DNA of 64,000 nt from Fluviicola taffensis DSM 16823 (GTDB lineage Bacteria; Bacteroidota; Bacteroidia; Flavobacteriales_D; Crocinitomicaceae), in the NCBI RefSeq assembly GCF_000194605.1, contig NC_015321.1, positions 2,790,001 through 2,854,000 on the forward strand. Direction: 5' to 3'. The translations under genes were made by a program, and so were the position numbers. Positions 41,911-51,252 of this stretch are shown in pieces; the first letter of the stretch is position 1; the number at the start of each line of letters is the position of its first letter. Under the pieces are notes generated by a model that ran no database searches, was not told the origin of the DNA, and was given only the letters and a program-made list of their open reading frames with translations.

Positions 41911-43470
41911 ATGAAATCAATCAATTTAACACTCCTACTACAACTTTTGCTATTAGTAACTAGTTCCCAGCTTTTTGCTCAAGACGATGAAATTGAACGT
42001 CCTGCGGAAGTTAATCTTACAAAAAGTGAAGCTTATCCCGTTGTTGATGCTTCGTCCAAGATGTATTTTAGGGTAGCTGAAAATCAAGTTTTAGCAGTTA
42101 AGCAGGTGAAAACAGGCTTCATTTTTCAAAAGTTTGAAGGTGAACAATTGAATATAAAAAACACAATCACAGAGCCATTTGAATTTAAAAAAACAAATTT
42201 TAAAGGAATTTACAACATTGATTCAAAATTAGTATTAATGTATTCCATCTATGAGAAAAGTCAAAAAACCACCAGTTATTACGCGCAAACAATCAACTCG
42301 GAAAACGGTGGTTTTAGCTCTACTCCAAAACTTTTGTTGACAATTGAAAAGGATATTACTTCTTTTAATTTTGATATTTCTGCTGACCGGAAAATTCTTG
42401 CAATTAGCTATCGTTATCGACCATCTATAAAAGATGATTCAAAGAATACGGATGTTTTTGGAGTTCATGTTTTTGATGGAGCATTAAATGAATTGTGGAA
42501 ATCAGATTTGACAATGCCTCAGACTGAGAGCATGATGGATAATCTCGATTTTTCTATTGATTCTGAAGGAAACGCTTACTTCTTGATTAGAAAATTCAAA
42601 GAAGAACTAAACCGGTCGAATCGTCAAGATACAGACAATCAATCAATTGCTTTTTTGATTAGTAATGGTGATAAAGCATTAAATGAAGTTGAGTTTAGTC
42701 TAGGTAATAATTTGGTCAGTACCGTTGTTATGAAAGAGAATCCACAAGGTGATATAATTTGTGCAGGATATTATCGTAAACCAAAATCTAATGGAATTGA
42801 TGGTGCTTTTGTTTCTGTTTTAGATAGTAAAGGCAATATAAGTGAACCAAAATTCTATGAGTTCTCATTAGATTTTATCAAGAAATACCAAAATATATCT
42901 GAACGTGCGAAGAAAAAAATGGAAAAGGCAGAAGAAAATGATATTTTGTCTTTGAGAAATCTTATTATGAGAGATGTACGTGTTCTCTCAGATGGTAGTA
43001 TTGTTTTGGCTGGTGAAATCTTTTACGTGACCACTTATACTGATTCTAAAGGAAATACTCATACAACTTATCATTATGATGATGTTATTGTGGTGAAAAT
43101 TAATCCTGATGGTGAATTGGGCTGGATGGAAAAGTGTTATAAGAGATCCATTTTTGAATCATTTAGATTAATGACTACTGATAAAAACACCTATATCTTA
43201 TTTTCAGATTATGTAAGTAATGCATCTATGACAGCAGACGGTAGGTCAACTAGCTCTTCAAAAGGAGTTTATGTAACTGCTCATAAATTTGATAATAATA
43301 CTGCAGAACGCAAGTATTTGCCTTTATTCAATTTAGATAAAATTGACGGAATTAAAGTTTATCAATATGCTCTGAATAGAGTTGTTGGATTATCAGACAA
43401 TTCTTTTGCAATTGAACTTTATATCAAAAAGAAAAGCGATATGATGTTTAAAGTGACTTTTGAAGAGTAA
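41911..43470 (+). CDS. Exported hypothetical protein, 519 aa
   Basis: I do not recognise a named family. It is 519 residues with a signal peptide (about 1-24). The mature part has repeated beta strands with D-S-K-G-N-I and D-G-x-I-V-L-A-G-E segments that suggest a beta-propeller, as in many Bacteroidota exported proteins of unknown role. No sorting tail was found, so it is probably periplasmic. A near-match promoter (TACTTTCG) precedes it and a good terminator follows. Confidence 0.7.
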   Translation: MKSINLTLLLQLLLLVTSSQLFAQDDEIERPAEVNLTKSEAYPVVDASSKMYFRVAENQVLAVKQVKTGFIFQKFEGEQLNIKNTITEPFEFKKTNFKGIYNIDSKLVLMYSIYEKSQKTTSYYAQTINSENGGFSSTPKLLLTIEKDITSFNFDISADRKILAISYRYRPSIKDDSKNTDVFGVHVFDGALNELWKSDLTMPQTESMMDNLDFSIDSEGNAYFLIRKFKEELNRSNRQDTDNQSIAFLISNGDKALNEVEFSLGNNLVSTVVMKENPQGDIICAGYYRKPKSNGIDGAFVSVLDSKGNISEPKFYEFSLDFIKKYQNISERAKKKMEKAEENDILSLRNLIMRDVRVLSDGSIVLAGEIFYVTTYTDSKGNTHTTYHYDDVIVVKINPDGELGWMEKCYKRSIFESFRLMTTDKNTYILFSDYVSNASMTADGRSTSSSKGVYVTAHKFDNNTAERKYLPLFNLDKIDGIKVYQYALNRVVGLSDNSFAIELYIKKKSDMMFKVTFEE

Positions 43471-43494
43471 GTGAACAAACCATAAATTGGTGGA

Positions 43495-43525
43495 AGACTG
43501 TTTCGTTTGAAGCAGTCTTTTTTGT
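43495..43525 (+). terminator. Intrinsic terminator after the 519-aa gene
   Basis: AGACTG (43495-43500) pairs with CAGTCT (43513-43518), with further TTTC/GAAG pairing around a GTTT loop, followed by T residues. Confidence 0.9.
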
Positions 43526-43648
43526 TGAAATAAGAATAATCTGACTATTTAATATGCTAGAATCCTAACAAAATTGTTTAATTCATCGGAAACTGTAGTT
43601 TGTTGAGCTGCACTAACGTTTGCTCATTATCGAAAGCAGTGCTTTCTC

Positions 43649-46600
43649 TTACCGCATCAAATACATCTTTCCAAAATTCTTTTTGAAGTATTGATCAGCT
43701 CCAGATTCTCGGTGTTTGATATCTTCACCTAGTATTTTCGCTTTCACTTGATACAGGTATACGCCATTTGCGAGTGGATCTCCAAATTCATCGGTTCCAT
43801 TCCAGGCGTATTCGGTAATGTTTCTTCCAATACGAATAACCCCAAGTTCATCTTCTGTAATTTCACGAATTACGCGTCCAGATACGGTCATGATTTGGAT
43901 AATAATGTCATCTGGAACTTCTGTACCCGTTAATGTGAAAACAAAGCGTGTACTTGTTGAGAACGGGTTTGGATAATTCATCATTTGAGTAATGGATGAT
44001 TCACGAATTACTTCAAATCGCACTTTATATTCATAATCTCCTGAAACATTTCCTGATCGGTCAGTTCCTTGAACAAAAAGTTGGTAGATTCCATCGCTTA
44101 AAAATTCTTTTGGATAAACGATTTTAAATTTCAAATTTTGCCCAGTTGCAGGATACCATTGCATAATTGTATTTCCAGAAGCATCAATAAACGGAATGCG
44201 TTTTTGAATGCCATCAGGCCCTGTCAAGTAAATCCCGAAGAGTGTTGTATCCGAAATATTATCCATCACCAAGTATGGATTATCATCTTTTAGAGTAATT
44301 AATATTTCACTAGTAGGATCAATAATATCTCCGTTCAAGATGTGCTGTCCATTAAAAGTGACATCTAAAATGGGATTTTGATCATCTGCGACTACAAAAA
44401 CAGGTAATTGTAAGATATTGTTGAAATGATATTGTTCCAATTGATCTGTTTGAACCAAAGAACCATTTACATAGGGATTTACTTCCATCCAAAGAATGTT
44501 ATAGCCAGTTGTTTCTATGGAGCTGAATTGAATGGTGTCCCGAATGAACTGATGAACACGCAGAGAATCTTGTCTGGGATAAGGAATCACATGTTTAATG
44601 TGCTGTGCGTCTTCGAGCCAGTAATCGACTAATAGTGAATCCATATCGTATTCACTGATGTTTGTAACATCAACTGCAAAACTGAAATCCTGTCCTTCAT
44701 ACAAGGTGTCGCCACTTACCGAAGCATAATATCCAGATGATCCGTCAATGGCAGCTTCTGGAACTGGTTGGTAAAGAACATGAATGCGGTCTATTTGTGC
44801 AGGTGTTAGATTAATTTTATCTGAGTTATAGATTCCAATTTTTATTCTGGGGTAAATGGTAGCATCAACTAAGCTGTTCAGATTAATGATGGAGTCAATG
44901 GGAGTAAACAAGGTATCGATAGTACCAGCCAATGAATTTGTAAGGTCATATTTTTCAATACGTATACGAACACTATCTGTTGACGGTGATTCCAAAGAAT
45001 CTCTTCTCCAATAAAGGGTTTCCCATTTGAAAGCGGGTCCAATTTGGGGTGTTTTTTCTACCCCGATATAAGCTGGTTTTACAACATTTGCCAGAATTTT
45101 TATTTTTGGAACTCCTGCTGGAATATCATTCGTCGGCTGGCTATCTGTCCAAAATTTAACTTCATTAAATGCGGTAGTTCCCTTTCTAAAGAATAGTGCG
45201 AATGGATCGTTAGGCTGAGTTGCATTCACGGATGAAAAACCTAAATTTTGAAACATCGTGTACACACTTGGATTGTTTGTATTCCATAAATCAAAGTAGG
45301 TGCTATATGGTGTATAGATGATAACATAATTGCTATCAGGAATCCCATTTTGAATCATGTTTTGGAAATTAGCCATGGACGCTGGATCCGTTTGATTAAA
45401 CGTGAAATAATATTCATAGCGATTTCTGCAACCCTGTCCGCCTTGGTTTCCAAGATTGTTTAAATTTCCAAAGTTCATCGAAGGATCATTATTACTCGCT
45501 GCACATCCTGGGCAATGTGTTTTCCATGCTTCTAATGTGGTACCATCAACTACACCAACGTATATATATGGGTTGTAATCACACGTCGCGTAATCCATTG
45601 TTTGATTGTCAATTGACCAAGCAATGTAGTAGGTGTCAAATAGAGCAGTTGATTTCATGTTTATGATGCCAATAGTATGGACATCATTTAGAAGGTAAGA
45701 TCTTTTTCTGGTAGTTCTATCGTAGTTTATATTTGAGAAGCCATTGTTTTTGAATTGAAAAAAATGGTCCTGGCCCCAGCCACTTTTCTCTGGAATGTAT
45801 TGGAAAGAATATTCCGCCCAGTTTGGAGTTATGCTATCTACGGCAACTCTCCAAAAATAAACGGTGCTATCTGTACAAATCAATGGGAAAGCAGAACCAA
45901 ATGCGGAGCGCCATTCAGTAGGTCGTACACTTTTTACTCCGCCCAAACCAGTTACTGAAAAGCGTCTAAGTTGAGGGCTATCATAAGTATCAGTGGTATC
46001 TAATTCAAAACGATAAGTTCTTATTCCAGCAATTGGATTGATGGTAGATGCTTTAACAGTTATCGTGTCATGAGGAATTACGGCATAGTTATATGGCCAA
46101 ACAGGAAGTATTCCGTCAATATTTAAAAAGAAATTAGCACTGGCCTGATTATTTGAAATCTCTTCATATTGTTCTGGATAAAAGCTGGGGATATCCACTG
46201 AAACGGTAAAAGTATTTACTCCAGCGCTAAATTCGGCTTGTAATGGGAATTTTCGTTTGATAATTGTATCGTAATTGAGTCTCGGTAAGAACAACGTTTT
46301 TAATGAATCTACAGTAGAGCCAGGGAAGTTTCTTCTAATTTCAACATTGATGGGTGTTATGATTGATTTTCCAATATTGCGAATGGTGAAGGTTAATTCA
46401 ATACTATCTACGGATAAATTTATATTGCTTGGGCTTAGGCTTAAATCATTTACTTGAATATCTATCTCAGGATTTGTGCTGTAATTTATTCGAAGTATCG
46501 GGTCTCCATGGAGGGTCATTTGCGTACAAGTAGATTCAAGATAAGCTTGACCAGACATTGGAGTTGATGTTCCATAATCCGTATACATTTTTTTAATGGT

Positions 46601-48847
46601 CTTTTTTATTTGACTTCCAAATGTTGATCCATAGCTTTTATAAGAAAATTGACGGTAAAGTTCCTTTGAATAAATAGCAAGATAGTATTCATAACCAACT
46701 GAAATACTTGATAAAAATGCAATTGCTCCTTCATTTGGAATATTGACGAAATTTTCAGAAGTAGAATTAACCGAAGAAAAGATGTTTCCATTGTAACACG
46801 AATTGCCAATAACAACTGGATATTTCCCGAAATTATCCCAATTACTAGGTTCGTCAATATTGATTTCAAAACCATTGTTAGAGGCAGCAGCGTGACCGAA
46901 AAAGGTCATAATTGAGACACCATCTTCAATTTTTTGGGTTACAGTAGAAACGACATTTGGATCTAAAGGATTACTGGATGTTTTAAAGTAATTCGTAACA
47001 TTTCCTGCAAAAACAGTGTCTTCAACAATGCCTTTCATGATATTCATCTGTCCTTGAAATGAGTTCTGTTCATTGACAGATGAGCCTCCTACAAAATGCA
47101 AGATTTGTTTTTGCCATTTCTTCGTTTCTGAAAAATTTAGACCAGTGTTGTTTTGAGCGTCCTCATATTGCTCCACCTTGGAAAGGTAGTTCTCCACCTC
47201 TGTATTGGTTCGCATAGAAAGGCGCCCAGTGGGAATAAGTGGCTCCCAAGTAAACGGGTCAATTAAACCCGCGGTAATGGCATTATCACTTGCCGGATAG
47301 CCCAATGGAGGAATCAAGCAAGCTACAAAACCGGGGTCTGAATAACGAGTTTCACTAAAGTTTAACCCTTTTCCAATAAGAAATAATCCTTCTGGTTTTT
47401 GAGTACTGTTATCGTAAATAAAATCCGCGAATCGACGAATAGAAACTGGATGCTTTAAAATTCCCGAGCTAAATTGTAGATACAATTCTTCGATGTTTGC
47501 TTTGATTACATTATGGCCTCCGCCAGCACTTGAAGCACGGTAGTTTTTATAAGATTCCGTACTGCTGCTTAAACTTGGATGATAAACGAAAAGCAAGGCG
47601 GAATCAATGTTTAATGCACTGAAATTGGTGAACATTCCAGTTCCATTTACAGGAGTAAGTATATTTACTGGAATCGAAGAATTGATATCGAGTACCATTA
47701 CTTCCGTTTCATTCGATGAGGTGTTATTTGGAACGATGAACTGCAATATACCTGCATTTTGAGTAGGTATTTCATATCTTGGAATTGAACCAAGACTCAA
47801 AACTAGAGGAGAAGTTCCACTGAAGTTAGCTAAGTCAATACGGCTTTTTAGAGCTCCATTTTGAACAAAAAAGCGATCGAAACTTTGATTGTTACTGGAG
47901 GTTTGTTTTGGATATGAAAGGGCTGCATAAGTAAAAATTTGTCGATCGACAGTAACTCCTAAATCCGCAATGATTTCGTGGTGAATATTAGTCGTTCCAT
48001 TGCTCAAATTACTAGCAGAAAAAGTGCTGCTTGTTTTGACTTGAAAATAATCTCTGTAAGTTGTGTCAATGATTAATAAGTTTCCTGTTCCAAAGGATAA
48101 TTTGGTGTGATGATTGTGAGCAAGTGGATTCGTACTTCCCAATCCAGAAGAGTTTGAGGAAACCCGGCATTCTAGTTTTACAGGTAAAGCTCCAGCACCG
48201 GTATAAACACTTGGAGTAGGAATTGGAACTTCTGATAGATAATCTGATCCAAATGAACTTATTTCGGGTAATCCATAACCCTCTCCTCTAGAATACATAG
48301 ATCCAGCGGCATCGCCTTCAACAATTCCCTCACAGTAAGAACTTCCATAAGTGCTTCGGAATTCTGAACGAACAAAGTTACTGGGCGTATAGTTGGAATA
48401 ATTTTGATCTGGTTGAAGCGCAAATCGAAGACCAGTTCCTGTGCTTTTCCAAGAGAAAAAATAGGTAATCGTGTCATTAATTAAACTGTAGCCTGGATTA
48501 GCCATTTGATTGGGTCTTGCAAACATGGTGGAATCTAGCCAACCATCATTTTTGTAGGCGTAAAATAAGAGAAAATCTCCGGGGTCAAATGAATTGTCAC
48601 CATTGTCAACCATGTAAACAGGAACTTCTTTGTCTTTACCAAAGATTTGAAAAGTGTTGGGGTTTAGTCCTGAAATTGGAATTCCATTGGCTGTAAGTGT
48701 TGCATAATCGATTTTATACAATCCATTTTGTACGATTTTGAAACCGTAAAATTTTTGGGAATAATCAATCCATTCATTTCCGTATGGTTGACTCCACGCG
48801 AAAACAACAGGTAAAAGTGTAAGTAGTATTAAGTAGAGTTTTTTCAT
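43649..48847 (-). CDS. porU2: PorU2-like C25 (gingipain) family protein of the T9SS
   Basis: A 1732-residue exported protein. Signal peptide about 1-19. A C25 gingipain-fold domain occupies roughly 440-760, with the catalytic dyad visible as His near 650 in F-F-G-H-A-A and Cys near 685 in G-N-S-C-Y-N-G. Long beta-sandwich regions follow, and a FlgD-like immunoglobulin domain closes the protein (from about 1630, Y-P-N-P-F-S-T to A-N-G-V-Y-L-Y). PorU is the T9SS sortase that removes sorting tails and attaches cargo to lipopolysaccharide; longer paralogues next to a PorV paralogue are called PorU2. The pairing with the gene 9 bases upstream strongly supports this. Confidence 0.83.
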   Translation of the reverse strand: MKKLYLILLTLLPVVFAWSQPYGNEWIDYSQKFYGFKIVQNGLYKIDYATLTANGIPISGLNPNTFQIFGKDKEVPVYMVDNGDNSFDPGDFLLFYAYKNDGWLDSTMFARPNQMANPGYSLINDTITYFFSWKSTGTGLRFALQPDQNYSNYTPSNFVRSEFRSTYGSSYCEGIVEGDAAGSMYSRGEGYGLPEISSFGSDYLSEVPIPTPSVYTGAGALPVKLECRVSSNSSGLGSTNPLAHNHHTKLSFGTGNLLIIDTTYRDYFQVKTSSTFSASNLSNGTTNIHHEIIADLGVTVDRQIFTYAALSYPKQTSSNNQSFDRFFVQNGALKSRIDLANFSGTSPLVLSLGSIPRYEIPTQNAGILQFIVPNNTSSNETEVMVLDINSSIPVNILTPVNGTGMFTNFSALNIDSALLFVYHPSLSSSTESYKNYRASSAGGGHNVIKANIEELYLQFSSGILKHPVSIRRFADFIYDNSTQKPEGLFLIGKGLNFSETRYSDPGFVACLIPPLGYPASDNAITAGLIDPFTWEPLIPTGRLSMRTNTEVENYLSKVEQYEDAQNNTGLNFSETKKWQKQILHFVGGSSVNEQNSFQGQMNIMKGIVEDTVFAGNVTNYFKTSSNPLDPNVVSTVTQKIEDGVSIMTFFGHAAASNNGFEINIDEPSNWDNFGKYPVVIGNSCYNGNIFSSVNSTSENFVNIPNEGAIAFLSSISVGYEYYLAIYSKELYRQFSYKSYGSTFGSQIKKTIKKMYTDYGTSTPMSGQAYLESTCTQMTLHGDPILRINYSTNPEIDIQVNDLSLSPSNINLSVDSIELTFTIRNIGKSIITPINVEIRRNFPGSTVDSLKTLFLPRLNYDTIIKRKFPLQAEFSAGVNTFTVSVDIPSFYPEQYEEISNNQASANFFLNIDGILPVWPYNYAVIPHDTITVKASTINPIAGIRTYRFELDTTDTYDSPQLRRFSVTGLGGVKSVRPTEWRSAFGSAFPLICTDSTVYFWRVAVDSITPNWAEYSFQYIPEKSGWGQDHFFQFKNNGFSNINYDRTTRKRSYLLNDVHTIGIINMKSTALFDTYYIAWSIDNQTMDYATCDYNPYIYVGVVDGTTLEAWKTHCPGCAASNNDPSMNFGNLNNLGNQGGQGCRNRYEYYFTFNQTDPASMANFQNMIQNGIPDSNYVIIYTPYSTYFDLWNTNNPSVYTMFQNLGFSSVNATQPNDPFALFFRKGTTAFNEVKFWTDSQPTNDIPAGVPKIKILANVVKPAYIGVEKTPQIGPAFKWETLYWRRDSLESPSTDSVRIRIEKYDLTNSLAGTIDTLFTPIDSIINLNSLVDATIYPRIKIGIYNSDKINLTPAQIDRIHVLYQPVPEAAIDGSSGYYASVSGDTLYEGQDFSFAVDVTNISEYDMDSLLVDYWLEDAQHIKHVIPYPRQDSLRVHQFIRDTIQFSSIETTGYNILWMEVNPYVNGSLVQTDQLEQYHFNNILQLPVFVVADDQNPILDVTFNGQHILNGDIIDPTSEILITLKDDNPYLVMDNISDTTLFGIYLTGPDGIQKRIPFIDASGNTIMQWYPATGQNLKFKIVYPKEFLSDGIYQLFVQGTDRSGNVSGDYEYKVRFEVIRESSITQMMNYPNPFSTSTRFVFTLTGTEVPDDIIIQIMTVSGRVIREITEDELGVIRIGRNITEYAWNGTDEFGDPLANGVYLYQVKAKILGEDIKHRESGADQYFKKNFGKMYLMR

Positions 48848-48856
48848 AGGCTCTTC

Positions 48857-49960
48857 TTATTCATCTTTTTTTGCGGCATTTTTTGGTTTGTTCAATGCCA
48901 GTCGCAATGAAATGACATGGGAATATAGTGCTGTTGAGGCATCGCCAATATCTGTAAATGCGTAATCTAAATATATCGCTTTAAAATGTAATCCAATACC
49001 AATATTTGGTTGAATGGTAAGCTTCTTTGAGTCATCGAAATTTTTGATGTATTGCATATTAGAGATTCCTCCGCGCAAAGTAACCAACTCTTTAAATCCA
49101 AAAGCGATTCCGATATGCGGGTCGAAACTCACAACGTTTGTCTTTAAAATCGTATTTCGCTTACCATCTGTTGTGATGTCTAAATCCAATTCACCAGAAA
49201 CAAAAATTCCCTTTTTTCCAAGTGGTTGTTTGTAGTAAGTTCCTAAAATAATCCGAGGAAGTGTCAATTCCAATCCGTTTCTAGGAATCTCATTTCCTGT
49301 TAAAGTAAATACTTGTTTGGTCGTTTCATCCAATGTGAACATCCATGCGTTGAAAGTGGATGTTACATCGCGAATGACAGCTCCAAATTTCAAGCGCTCA
49401 CTTTTCTCGTAAGTAAGACCTGCATCAATTCCAAATCCCCAAGATTTTGCAAAATCTCCCACTTTTCGGTGAATCACTTTAAAGTTTCCACCAACAGCTA
49501 ATCCCTTTATTTTCAGTTTTCGCGCATAAGACAATAAGAATGCGTAGTCTGCAGCAGTAAATGTGGTGATTTTATCGTAATCGATTTTCCCTTCGTTATC
49601 AATCAATTGAGTCGTATTCGGAATATCATCTACAGCAAATCGAATAATGGATAGTCCAACCGCACTTTTCTCGTCAATTTGATGTGCTAATCCTAGATAA
49701 TCATACTTCGCAATTCCGGCAAAATATTCCGAGTGCATTAGGCCGATATCTAACCATTTATTTGTTCTTGCCAAACCTGCTGGATTCCAATATCCACTAT
49801 TAACACCGCTTGTTTGGGCTACTACGGCATTTGAAAGACCAAGTGCATCAGCTCCAATTCCAATGGATAAGAATTCATTCGAATATTTGGGTGCAACTGA
49901 GCTTTGTCCAAACGAAACGAATGTGTAGCAAAAGATGCAAACAATTAGGTAAAATTTCAT
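48857..49960 (-). CDS. porV2: PorV2-like outer-membrane protein (PorV/PorQ family)
   Basis: A 367-residue FadL/PorV-type outer-membrane barrel with a signal peptide (about 1-19). Diagnostic early segments are F-L-S-I-G-I-G-A-D-A-L-G-L-S-N-A and G-Y-W-N-P-A-G-L-A, shared by PorV and PorQ. PorV shuttles cargo from the T9SS translocon to the PorU attachment complex. I chose the ATG at 49960 because the signal peptide begins there. It precedes the PorU2-like gene by nine bases on the same strand, so they form an operon and probably a complex. Confidence 0.85.
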   Translation of the reverse strand: MKFYLIVCIFCYTFVSFGQSSVAPKYSNEFLSIGIGADALGLSNAVVAQTSGVNSGYWNPAGLARTNKWLDIGLMHSEYFAGIAKYDYLGLAHQIDEKSAVGLSIIRFAVDDIPNTTQLIDNEGKIDYDKITTFTAADYAFLLSYARKLKIKGLAVGGNFKVIHRKVGDFAKSWGFGIDAGLTYEKSERLKFGAVIRDVTSTFNAWMFTLDETTKQVFTLTGNEIPRNGLELTLPRIILGTYYKQPLGKKGIFVSGELDLDITTDGKRNTILKTNVVSFDPHIGIAFGFKELVTLRGGISNMQYIKNFDDSKKLTIQPNIGIGLHFKAIYLDYAFTDIGDASTALYSHVISLRLALNKPKNAAKKDE

Positions 49961-50098
49961 AGTATTTAAGTTCCTCACGAATGCTATTAACTGCATCTTT
50001 TATAAAAAATTGTGCATCTGCTTGTATAATTGATAAATTCGAAGTGTAAATTTACAGCTTTTCGAACTATAAAGACTAACAAAATATTCATTCCCCAG

Positions 50099-51001
50099 AT
50101 GAAAATGTTCAACATCCCTAATTTGATTACTGCCAGCAATATGCTTTGCGGAGTCTTCGCTATTATTTTGGCTTTTGCAGGTAGAATTGATATAGCACCC
50201 TATTTTATTTTCCTAGCCGCAGTGCTCGATTTTTTCGATGGTTTCGTAGCGCGCTTGCTCAAACAACAAGGAGAATTGGGAAAACAATTGGATTCGTTGG
50301 CGGATATGATCTCGTTTGGTTTGGCTCCAGGTCTAATCATACTGGTTACATTGATTTTTGCTACTACAGCATTGGATCCACATAATTTATTATTTGGGGA
50401 TAACAGAGAGCTCGGTGGCTTGTTGTGGAATAGCGGAGAGTTCATTACTACCAATACGATAGTGGAAATGGGGGATAATGGCGTCCCGCTGACATTCCGG
50501 GTGGCGATGGCAATTAGCAACTGGAAAAGCAATTTTTTTGATTGGGGAACAATTAACTGGCTGCCTTTTGTTGGATTAATTATCCCATTCTTCTCCTTAT
50601 TCCGTCTCGCAAAATTCAATATTGATACGCGTCAATCGGAATCATTTATTGGACTCCCAACTCCCGCAAATACGATCTTCTTCATGGCTTTTCCATTGTT
50701 GCTTACTCAATACGGTGGGACCACAGGTTGGGAACACGATTTGATTATGTGGCTCATTCAACCAATCGTTTTGATTCCGATTATTGTGGTTATGTCGGTA
50801 CTTTTGGTCTCTGAATTGCCGCTTTTCGCACTGAAATTCAAGAACTTCAAGTGGAAAGGAAATGGAACGCGGTATATTTTCTTAATAAGTTGTGGAATAC
50901 TTATTTCCACTTTATTGATTTGGTCCATTCCAATTATTGTACTTTTGTACCTGTTATTATCATTTATTCAACACATTCTTCGGAAAAAAACGAACGCATG
51001 A
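50099..51001 (+). CDS. pssA: CDP-diacylglycerol--serine O-phosphatidyltransferase
   Basis: A 300-residue inner-membrane CDP-alcohol phosphatidyltransferase with about seven or eight helices. The signature D-G-x2-A-R-x8-G-x3-D-x3-D is read from D-F-F-D-G-F-V-A-R to Q-L-D-S-L-A-D. It makes phosphatidylserine, the precursor of phosphatidylethanolamine. Start at the ATG of M-K-M-F-N-I-P-N-L-I-T; the earlier in-frame start is outside the conserved region. Its stop overlaps the purS ATG (ATGA). Confidence 0.92.
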   Translation: MKMFNIPNLITASNMLCGVFAIILAFAGRIDIAPYFIFLAAVLDFFDGFVARLLKQQGELGKQLDSLADMISFGLAPGLIILVTLIFATTALDPHNLLFGDNRELGGLLWNSGEFITTNTIVEMGDNGVPLTFRVAMAISNWKSNFFDWGTINWLPFVGLIIPFFSLFRLAKFNIDTRQSESFIGLPTPANTIFFMAFPLLLTQYGGTTGWEHDLIMWLIQPIVLIPIIVVMSVLLVSELPLFALKFKNFKWKGNGTRYIFLISCGILISTLLIWSIPIIVLLYLLLSFIQHILRKKTNA

Positions 51002-51249
51002 AATTCAAAGCTGAAATCGATGTGATGCCATTAGAGGCATTGTTAGACCCTCAAGGAAAAGCTGTTACTAACAGTATGCCAACTATTGGTTTGCCTGAAA
51101 TTACTGGAGTGCGCGTTGGAAGACACGTACGTCTTTTTGTAGATGCACCTTCTAAAGATGTAGCTACAGAAAAAGTGGAATTGGCTTGTAAGAAATTACT
51201 TTCAAACCAAATCATGGAAAGTTATTCGTATACGGTTGAGGAGGCGTAA
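50998..51249 (+). CDS. purS: Phosphoribosylformylglycinamidine synthase subunit PurS
   Basis: An 83-residue protein with the PurS pattern: M-K-F-K-A-E-I-D-V-M-P, then D-P-Q-G-K-A-V, the G-V-R-V-G-R-H-V segment and a closing A-C-K-K-L-L-S-N. PurS links PurL and PurQ so ammonia can pass between them in purine synthesis (FGAR to FGAM). The start is the ATG overlapping the pssA stop; the longer frame upstream lies within pssA. purL and purQ are not in the window. Confidence 0.88.
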   Translation: MKFKAEIDVMPLEALLDPQGKAVTNSMPTIGLPEITGVRVGRHVRLFVDAPSKDVATEKVELACKKLLSNQIMESYSYTVEEA

Positions 51250-51252
51250 GCC

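Noticed and set aside
43549-43623. Small minus-strand frame after the PorU2-like gene
   Set aside because: About 24 codons without ATG, out of frame with the PorU2-like gene, which already has a natural FlgD-like end; most likely chance.
50851-50997. 49-residue extension of PurS
   Set aside because: It is an out-of-frame reading of the pssA 3' end; PurS proteins are about 80 residues.
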